From an uncultured bacterium (lineage in GTDB: Bacteria; Planctomycetota; UBA1135; GCA-002686595), in the NCBI GenBank assembly GCA_902826945.1, contig CADEGS010000143.1, forward strand, positions 1 through 11,620: a stretch of DNA of 11,620 nt. Reading direction: 5' to 3'. The notes under the pieces are model-generated. The model saw nothing but the letters and a program-made list of their open reading frames with translations, searched no databases and was not told the DNA's origin. Made by a program: the position numbers and the translations under genes. Positions 6,379 through 11,620 of the stretch are shown piece by piece; within the stretch, counting starts at the first letter, position 1, and every line of letters starts with the position of its first letter.

Positions 6379-8066
6379 GCGGTCTGCGAGCGCTCGCGGC
6401 GAGCGGGTCCGCGCGCAAGCTCGCGGTGCCGCGTGCGTCCAGCGACCCCGTGCGGCGCGCAGGCAGGCTTCCGGCATGGCTCGCGCTCCTCGCCGCCGGC
6501 GCGGGTTTCGGCGGACCGGCCTGCCACCGTGCGGCGCCCGCGCCGCGCCCGGAGGCGGCGGCGCAGGCGACCCCCGCCCTGGTCGGCCGCGGGGAGGGTC
6601 TCGTCGCGCGCCTGGAGCCGCTCGACCCCGATCCGGTGCGCCAGCGCGCCCTGGCCGGGGCGCTCGCGGCGCGCTTCGGGCTGGCGGCCGGGGAGCCCTG
6701 GCGGCTGACGCTCGCCCGCGCGAGCGGGGCCGGCGCGGGCAGCGACCTCGCGGGGGCCCTGGCGGCGCCGCTCGTCCTGGACGAGCGCGGGCAGGCCCTG
6801 GCCGCCGTCGCGCTCGGGCGGGCGACACCCGGAGCGCCGGCCGACCCGCTGGCGACGCTGCTCGGCGCCGCCTCGCTGGCCGGAGCCGACGGCGCGCGCG
6901 CGCGCGTCCTCTGGGGGCGCGCGCCCGGGGCGGGCGCGCGGCTCGAGACGGGCGGGCTCGTGCTCGCGCTCGGGCCCGCGGAGGGCGCGCCGCGCGCGCG
7001 GCCGCTCGCGCTGGCGTTCGGCGCTCCCGCGGCCGGCCCGGCCGCGGCGGCTGCCCCCGGCGACCTCGCGCGCGAGAACGAGCGGCTGCGCGCCGAGCTG
7101 GCGAGCGAGCGCGAGCGCCGCCTCGAGCGCGAGCGCGCCTGGTACGACTACAACGAGCGCCTGGCCGCGCTCGGCGTCGCCGCTCGTGCCGGCGCGTTCC
7201 CGGTGGACGCCGAGGTCGCGGCCGAGCGCGAGCGCGCGCAGGGGCCGCCGGCAGCGCCCGAGGCGCCGGCGCCCGACCCGGCCGAGGAGCGCCGCGGCGC
7301 GATCCTGGCCTCGCTGCGCGCGCTGCTCGCGCTGGCCGAGCTGCCGGGCTACGACCTGCTCGAGGCGGGCGCGCCGCTCGACGACCCGCAGGGCGGCGTC
7401 GGACCGGTCGTGTTCCGCCTGCTCGACGACCGCGGGCGCCTGGCGGGCAGCCTGGTCGCGGAGCGCCTGCGGCTCGAGGGCAGCCGCTCGGGCCGCACGC
7501 TGACGCTCGTGCTCGAGGACGGCCACGAGAGCCGCGGCGGCGAGCGCGTGCCCTTCGCCGACGGCGCGCGGCGCGTCGTCGTGCCCTTCCTCGACCCCGA
7601 GCCGTGGGTCGAGAGCCTGCCCGAGCTCTTCCGCCCCGGCGCCTTCTCCGACGTGCAGGACGACGGCACGTGGGACCGCGAGGCGCTGCGCCGCTCGCTC
7701 AACGATCTCCTGGCGCGGGACACCTCGGCCGGCTGGTTCCGCGTGCGCGGGATCGGCGGCGTCCTGCGCGGCGTCCTGACCGACGTGCAGATCGAGGAGC
7801 TCGACAAGGGCGGGCGGCTGGTGCGCCGGCTGTTCGCCGACCGGGTGACGGTGCTGGCGGAGCCGCCCGGCGTGCTCGTCGTGCTCGAGGGCGGCGTGAG
7901 CGTGCGCGGCGAGGCGAAGGAGGCCTTCCGCGACGGCGTGCACCGCATCTACCTGCCGCGCGCCAGCGCGGAGGCCTGGCGCGCCGCCGGCGTCCCGGGG
8001 CTGGAGCCGGCCGCGCCGCCGCCGCCCGCCGCGGAGCCGGCCGCCGCCGCGACGGGGCGGGGTTGA
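6375..8066 (+). CDS. Unrecognised exported protein with coiled coil, in the pab-xseA operon
   Basis: A 563-residue protein that I cannot assign. The longest start, GTG 6375, overlaps the pabC stop by 4 nt; in-frame GTGs at 6426 and 6450 are alternatives. The 6450 start gives a tidy export signal (RRAGRLPAWLALLAAGAGF) before Cys50, so a lipoprotein or periplasmic protein is likely, though GPAC is a poor lipobox. Residues about 60-225 are Ala/Gly-rich with short hydrophobic strands. Residues about 229-266 form a charged coiled coil (LARENERLRAELASERERR). After a Pro-Ala linker, about 308-540 form a better-structured domain with YDLLEAGAPLDD, VVVPFLDPEPWV and alternating strands near VQIEELDKGGRLVRRLFAD and LVVLEGGVSVRGEA. 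Those strands faintly recall OstA/LptC-like beta repeats, which is only a guess. The end is Pro-Ala-rich. Its rightward neighbour xseA starts 32 bp later. Confidence 0.7.
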   Translation: MSGLRALAASGSARKLAVPRASSDPVRRAGRLPAWLALLAAGAGFGGPACHRAAPAPRPEAAAQATPALVGRGEGLVARLEPLDPDPVRQRALAGALAARFGLAAGEPWRLTLARASGAGAGSDLAGALAAPLVLDERGQALAAVALGRATPGAPADPLATLLGAASLAGADGARARVLWGRAPGAGARLETGGLVLALGPAEGAPRARPLALAFGAPAAGPAAAAAPGDLARENERLRAELASERERRLERERAWYDYNERLAALGVAARAGAFPVDAEVAAERERAQGPPAAPEAPAPDPAEERRGAILASLRALLALAELPGYDLLEAGAPLDDPQGGVGPVVFRLLDDRGRLAGSLVAERLRLEGSRSGRTLTLVLEDGHESRGGERVPFADGARRVVVPFLDPEPWVESLPELFRPGAFSDVQDDGTWDREALRRSLNDLLARDTSAGWFRVRGIGGVLRGVLTDVQIEELDKGGRLVRRLFADRVTVLAEPPGVLVVLEGGVSVRGEAKEAFRDGVHRIYLPRASAEAWRAAGVPGLEPAAPPPPAAEPAAAATGRG

Positions 8067-8098
8067 CCGGGCGCGCGCGCCGCCGGATAAGGAGCGCC

Positions 8099-9547
8099 AT
8101 GGTCCGCCGACCGCGCGACGATTCGCCCGAGGCGGGCCTGTTCGACGCCCCGCCGCCGGAGCCCGGGCGGGCCCCGCGCGAGGAGCGCGTGCGCAGCGTG
8201 GGCGAGCTCACGCGCGAGGTGGCGGGCGCGCTGGGCGGGCTCGGCCGCATCGTGGTCGAGGGCGAGCTGGGCGGGCTCAAGCGCGCCAGCTCGGGCCACG
8301 TCTACTTCGACCTCAAGGACGACGAGGCGCGCCTCGCCTGCGTCGTCTGGCGCAGCCAGGTCGCGCGCGCGCTGCGCTTCCAGCCGGCGGAAGGCATGCA
8401 CGTCGTCGCGCGCGGGCGGCTCGACGTGTACGCGCCGCGCGGCAGCTACTCGCTCGTCGTGGACGCGCTGGAGCAGCGCGGGCTGGGCGCGCTGCTGGCG
8501 CGGCTGGAGGAGCTCAAGGCCGAGCTGCGCGCGCTCGGCCGGTTCGAGCGCCGCCGGCCGCTGCCGCGCTGGCCGCGGCGCGTGGGCGTCGTGACCAGCC
8601 GCGACGGCGCCGCCCTGCAGGACGTCCTGCGCACGCGCAGCCTGCGCTGGCCGGGCTATCCGCTGCGCGTGTGCCACGCGGCCGTGCAGGGGCCCGGCGC
8701 GGCGCGCGAGATCGCCGAGGCGCTGGCGGCGCTCGAGCGCTCGGGCGTGGACGTGATCGTCGTCTGCCGCGGCGGCGGCTCGCTCGAGGACCTGTGGTGC
8801 TTCAACGAGCGCGTCGTGGCCGAGGCCGTGTGGCGCTGTGGCGTGCCCGTCGTCAGCGGCGTGGGGCACGAGAGCGACACCACGCTGTGCGACCTCGTCG
8901 CCGACCACCGCGCGCACACGCCGACCGACGCCGCGCAGACCGTCTTCCCCGACCGCGCCGAGCTCGCGGCGCGGCTGGCGCTCCTCGCCGGCGGGCTGCA
9001 CGCGGCGGCGGCGGCGGGCGTGGCGTCGCGCGCGGCGACGCTGGCGACGCTCGCGCGCCGGCCGGTGCTGGCGGGGGCGGCGTGGATCACCGGCGAGCGC
9101 GCGCGCGCGCTCGAGGGCCTGCGCGCGCGCCTGCGCGGCGCGGCGGCGGCCGGGCGCGAGGCGCAGGCGAGCCGCCTGCGCGGCCTGGCGACGCGGCTCG
9201 AGCGCCAGTCGCCGCGCGCGCGCGTCGAGCGCTGGCTCGGGCGCGTGCTGCGCGCGCACGAGCGGCTCGGCGCGCAGGGCGCGCGCGCGCTGCAGGACGC
9301 CGAGCTGCGCTTCGCGCGCAGCGCGCACCGGCTGGAGGCGATCTCGCCGCTCTCCGTGCTCGCGCGCGGCTACTCGCTGACGCGGCGCGAGGGCGAGGCC
9401 GCGCCGCTGCGCGCGAGCGACGAGGTCGCGCCCGGCGACCGGATCGAGACGCGGCTCGCGCGCGGCGTCGTGCGCTCGCGCGTGACGGCCTGCGAGCCGC
9501 CGGCGAACGACGCGCGCGGCGAGCCCGCCGGGGGCGCCGGCGCTTGA
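8099..9547 (+). CDS. xseA: Exodeoxyribonuclease VII large subunit
   Basis: A 482-residue catalytic subunit of exonuclease VII, which degrades single-stranded DNA from both ends in the cytoplasm during repair and recombination; E. coli XseA is 456 residues. The ATG has an AAGGAG ribosome-binding site with a short 4-nt spacer. The N-terminal OB-fold domain (about 30-125) includes VEGELGGLKRASSGHVYFDL. The catalytic domain carries VGVVTSRDGAALQDVL, DVIVVCRGGGSLEDLW (around residue 223) and SGVGHESDTTLCDLVADHRA (around 253-272), with the conserved GGGS and GHExD residues. A long Ala/Arg-rich helical region follows, then the conserved C-terminal block SPLSVLARGYSLTRREG. The small subunit gene xseB, often adjacent in other bacteria, is absent; the next gene is a glycosyltransferase that starts at an overlapping TTG. 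An N-terminal 30-residue Pro/Arg-rich extension is probably disordered. Confidence 0.95.
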   Translation: MVRRPRDDSPEAGLFDAPPPEPGRAPREERVRSVGELTREVAGALGGLGRIVVEGELGGLKRASSGHVYFDLKDDEARLACVVWRSQVARALRFQPAEGMHVVARGRLDVYAPRGSYSLVVDALEQRGLGALLARLEELKAELRALGRFERRRPLPRWPRRVGVVTSRDGAALQDVLRTRSLRWPGYPLRVCHAAVQGPGAAREIAEALAALERSGVDVIVVCRGGGSLEDLWCFNERVVAEAVWRCGVPVVSGVGHESDTTLCDLVADHRAHTPTDAAQTVFPDRAELAARLALLAGGLHAAAAAGVASRAATLATLARRPVLAGAAWITGERARALEGLRARLRGAAAAGREAQASRLRGLATRLERQSPRARVERWLGRVLRAHERLGAQGARALQDAELRFARSAHRLEAISPLSVLARGYSLTRREGEAAPLRASDEVAPGDRIETRLARGVVRSRVTACEPPANDARGEPAGGAGA

Positions 9548-10479
9548 AGTCCGCGCTCTGGGCGGTCGTCGTGAACTGGAACGGCGGGGAGGCCAACCTG
9601 GCCTGCCTGGACTCGCTCGCGGCCGAGGGCGTCGCGCCCGAGCGCACGGTGTTCGTGGACAACGCGAGCACGGACGGCTCGCGCGAGCGCGTGGCGGCGC
9701 TCCATCCGCGCGTGCGCCTGCTGGCGAGCGCATCCAACGAGGGCTACGGGCACGGGACGAATCGCGGCGTGCGGCTGGCGCTCGACGAGGGCGCCCAGGT
9801 CGTGCTGCTCCTCAACAACGACGTCACCTGGCCGGCGGGCGAGGGCGCGCTGGCGCTGCTGGAGGGCGCGCTCGCGCGCGAGGGCGTGGGCGTCGTCGGC
9901 CCGCGCGTCGTGTACGCGCGCGAGCCCGGTCGCGTGTGGGCCGCGGGCGGCTTCCTGACCTGGCGCGCCAACCTGACGCGCATGGTCGGGCACCGCCGCC
10001 CGGACGGCCCGGCCTGGCGCGTCGAGCGCTCGGTGGACTACGTGCCCGGCTGCGCGATGCTCGTGCGCCGCGCCGTGTTCGAGCGCGCGGGGCTCTTGCG
10101 CGGCGAGTACTTCGCCTACCACGAGGACGTCGAGTTCTGCCTCGCGGCGCGCGCGGCCGGCTTCGACGTGCGCGTCGTCGGCGCGGCGCGCGCGCTGCAC
10201 GACGCGCACCACTCGACCGGCGGCGGCTACAACCCGGCGCGCAAGTACATGATGGGCGTCAACACGGTGTGGTTCCTGCGCCGTCACGGCACGCCGGCGC
10301 GCTGGCTGTCGTTCCTCTTGTTCGACGTCGCCAGCCTGCCCTTCGTGTGGCTCGCGCGTGCCTGGCGCGGCGAGGCCGCCGGGGTCGTCGCCAAGGCCCG
10401 CGGCACGCTCGACGGCCTGCGCGGCCGGCGCGTCACCGAGCGCTCGCTCGCCCGCTACGCCCGCGGCCGAGCGGGGTGA
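9544..10479 (+). CDS. Family 2 glycosyltransferase (rhamnosyltransferase-like)
   Basis: A 311-residue GT-A fold glycosyltransferase that would transfer a nucleotide-activated sugar, probably at the inner face of the membrane, for surface polysaccharide or glycolipid. The TTG start overlaps the xseA stop (TTGA); the next in-frame GTG would delete the first strand, so TTG is preferred. Motifs: VVVNWNGGEANLACLDSL (8-25) and VDNASTDGS (38-46) for nucleotide binding, NEGYGHGTNRG (65-75), and NND (91-93) as the metal-binding DxD equivalent. PGCAMLVRRAVFERAG (168-183) and YFAYHEDVEFCLAARAAG (189-206) contain the acceptor and catalytic acidic residues typical of the rhamnosyltransferase-like branch. 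A C-terminal region (about 250-275) is hydrophobic and amphipathic (WLSFLLFDVASLPFVWLA) and may attach it to the membrane. The sugar and acceptor are unknown. It ends 8 bp from the convergent zinc-finger gene. Confidence 0.9.
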   Translation: MKSALWAVVVNWNGGEANLACLDSLAAEGVAPERTVFVDNASTDGSRERVAALHPRVRLLASASNEGYGHGTNRGVRLALDEGAQVVLLLNNDVTWPAGEGALALLEGALAREGVGVVGPRVVYAREPGRVWAAGGFLTWRANLTRMVGHRRPDGPAWRVERSVDYVPGCAMLVRRAVFERAGLLRGEYFAYHEDVEFCLAARAAGFDVRVVGAARALHDAHHSTGGGYNPARKYMMGVNTVWFLRRHGTPARWLSFLLFDVASLPFVWLARAWRGEAAGVVAKARGTLDGLRGRRVTERSLARYARGRAG

Positions 10480-10487
10480 CGCCGGCT

Positions 10488-11108
10488 TCAGTCCAGGGCG
10501 CCGATGGCCGCCAGCGCCTCGTCCGCCTCGGCGGCGGACAGCTCGGGGCTGTTCGCGCGCAAGGCCTCGTCGAAGCCCTCGGCCTCGGTGAGGCAGTCGT
10601 CGGCGCGCAGCGCGGCGGCGACGCACGCGGCGTGCACGCCGATCGGGGTGCCGCGCACCTGGCTGCCGAAGCGCACCTCGCGCAACAGCGTGACGCGCCA
10701 GGCGCCCTGCGCGATCGGCTCGCCGCAGCTCTTGCACTTCGAGCGGCCGGTCGGGGCGCGCTCGGCGTAGGGCGGGTCGCGGCGGTTCTTGCGGCGCTCC
10801 TCGGACTCCTCGCGCAGCTTCTGCAGCTCGTCGAGCGGCGGCACCTCGAGGTCGGGCTCCCAGGCGCGCGCGTCGTAGGCCGCCTCGACGTCCTCCATGC
10901 GCCGGCGCGCGGCGCACGTCAGGTGGTGCCACAGGTAGCCCGTGCCGTAGGGGCCCTCGAGCAGCACGCCCAGGCGCAGCGCGCCCTTGTCGATCTTGCG
11001 CCGGCAGGTGCGGCAGCGCGAGCGGCTCGAGCGCGCGCGCTCGAGCGCGTGCGGCGCGAGCTCCTCCTGCGGGGCCTCGCCGGTCTCGGGTCGCTCCTCG
11101 GCGCTCAT
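10488..11108 (-). CDS. Protein with two PARP-type zinc fingers
   Basis: A 206-residue soluble protein with two Cys2-His-Cys zinc-binding modules of the PARP type. Finger 1 has Cys32, Cys35, His62 and Cys65 (SRCRTCRRKIDKGALRLG, then WHHLTC). Finger 2 has Cys125, Cys128, His159 and Cys162 (SKCKSCGEPIAQGAWRV, then GVHAAC). The C-x2-C, 26-30 residue spacing, H-x2-C pattern, the Ile-x-x-Gly and the following Leu/Trp-Arg (Arg45, Arg138) match eukaryotic PARP fingers, which recognise DNA breaks. There is no ADP-ribosyltransferase, BRCT or ligase domain. A charged, Lys/Arg/Glu-rich linker (about 80-120) separates the fingers, and an acidic tail (about 168-206) follows. The ATG overlaps the stop of the upstream deoxyhypusine-synthase-like gene (ATGA), suggesting coupled translation. 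DNA binding is plausible from family; the role here is unknown. Confidence 0.85.
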   Translation of the reverse strand: MSAEERPETGEAPQEELAPHALERARSSRSRCRTCRRKIDKGALRLGVLLEGPYGTGYLWHHLTCAARRRMEDVEAAYDARAWEPDLEVPPLDELQKLREESEERRKNRRDPPYAERAPTGRSKCKSCGEPIAQGAWRVTLLREVRFGSQVRGTPIGVHAACVAAALRADDCLTEAEGFDEALRANSPELSAAEADEALAAIGALD

Positions 11109-11620
11109 CGGGCCCTCCCCGCGCGCTCGTCGGCGAGCTCCGCCCGGGCCAGCGGGTAGGACGACTCCTCGGCGTCGGGCGCGCCGCGCGCCTCGATCTC
11201 GGCCAGGAGCTCGGCCACCAGCTCCGCGCGCCGGTCCATCAGCCGGTAGCCGGCCTCGTCGCGCAGGTAGCCGCGCGCCTCGGGGTGCTTCGCGAACAGC
11301 GCCTCGCGGCCCATGCGCTCGGCCCAGCGCGCGAAGCGCGCGCGCTTCTCGAGCAGCGCGCGCGCCAGGAACGGCATCACGGTGGTGTAGTCCGCCTGCA
11401 TGCTGACGCAGGTCGAGCGGTACTCGTCCTTGTCCACCTTGCCCCACGTCACCGCCTCGGCGGGCGGGCACGAGGAAAGCGAGCCGTCGCTCATCGGCGC
11501 GGTCGTGATCTGGATGTCGTAGAGGTAGCCGGGCACGTCCTCGAAGCCGAGCACCTGGCTCAGCATCGGCTCGGGCTGCAGGTTGAAGTTCTTCGGCACG
11601 CCGCCGCCCAGGATCAGCGT
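11105..11620 (-). CDS. Deoxyhypusine-synthase-like protein, C-terminal part
   Basis: The last 171 residues of a deoxyhypusine synthase family protein; the N-terminal, NAD-binding part lies past the right edge. Numbering from the edge, LILGGGVPKNF (2-12) is the family's conserved glycine loop, DIQITTAPMSDGSLSSCPPA (35-54) lines the active site, and EAVTWGKV (55-62) contains Lys61, equivalent to the lysine that carries the aminobutyl group from spermidine. The eukaryotic and archaeal enzymes modify eIF5A, which bacteria lack; bacterial relatives are thought to make polyamines such as homospermidine, or are uncharacterised. About 110 residues follow the lysine, against about 40 in human DHS, so there is a roughly 70-residue helical, charged extension (from about 93). 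The stop overlaps the zinc-finger gene start. Confidence 0.88.
   Translation of the reverse strand, partial: TLILGGGVPKNFNLQPEPMLSQVLGFEDVPGYLYDIQITTAPMSDGSLSSCPPAEAVTWGKVDKDEYRSTCVSMQADYTTVMPFLARALLEKRARFARWAERMGREALFAKHPEARGYLRDEAGYRLMDRRAELVAELLAEIEARGAPDAEESSYPLARAELADERAGRAR

Noticed and set aside
6892..6907. Alternating GC run, possibly Z-DNA-forming (a similar run lies at 9097-9110)
   Set aside because: Both lie within coding sequence as Ala/Arg codons, and such runs are expected at this base composition.
5607..7943. A 778-codon open frame on the minus strand opposite pabC and the exported protein gene
   Set aside because: It is antisense to two convincing genes, is dominated by Arg, Ala, Gly and Pro with no family motif, and is expected where AT-rich stop codons are rare.
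10480..10487. Bidirectional terminator between the convergent glycosyltransferase and zinc-finger genes
   Set aside because: Only 8 bp separate the stop codons, and no hairpin with a T-run is visible there or in the flanking coding ends.

Overview
This is a very GC-rich bacterial segment (upper 70s percent GC by eye). Almost every codon in the main genes ends in G or C, GTG and TTG starts are frequent, and genes are tightly packed with 1-4 nt stop/start overlaps. There is no rRNA, tRNA, CRISPR array or recognisable insertion sequence. The taxon cannot be fixed from sequence alone. The base composition, the bacterial deoxyhypusine-synthase-like protein, the PARP-type zinc fingers and the style of the lipoproteins would fit a high-GC Planctomycetota or Myxococcota lineage, but this is an inference.

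The layout is three transcription units. (1) Positions 1-3937, minus strand: a TCR/Tet-type MFS transporter, a small exported coiled-coil protein, a putative lipoprotein, a XerC/D-type tyrosine recombinase, and a low-molecular-weight phosphatase/arsenate reductase that runs off the left edge. The last three are joined by 1- and 4-nt overlaps. (2) Positions 3992-10479, plus strand, diverging from unit 1 across a 54-bp intergenic region: pabB and pabC (chorismate to p-aminobenzoate for folate), a large unrecognised exported coiled-coil protein, xseA (exonuclease VII large subunit) and a family 2 glycosyltransferase. (3) Positions 10488-11620, minus strand, converging on unit 2 with only 8 bp between stop codons: a deoxyhypusine-synthase-like enzyme entering from the right edge, followed with a 4-nt ATGA overlap by a small protein carrying two PARP-type zinc fingers.

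Most genes are housekeeping (p-aminobenzoate synthesis, chromosome dimer resolution, DNA repair nuclease, sugar transfer). The most unusual part is unit 3. PARP-type fingers are mainly known from eukaryotic DNA-break sensors; here two sit in a 206-residue protein with no catalytic domain, apparently translationally coupled to a deoxyhypusine-synthase-like enzyme with a long C-terminal extension. The 563-residue exported protein between pabC and xseA and the small exported coiled-coil protein are the other unexplained genes. No gap between genes exceeds about 70 bp, so no long non-coding stretch remains.
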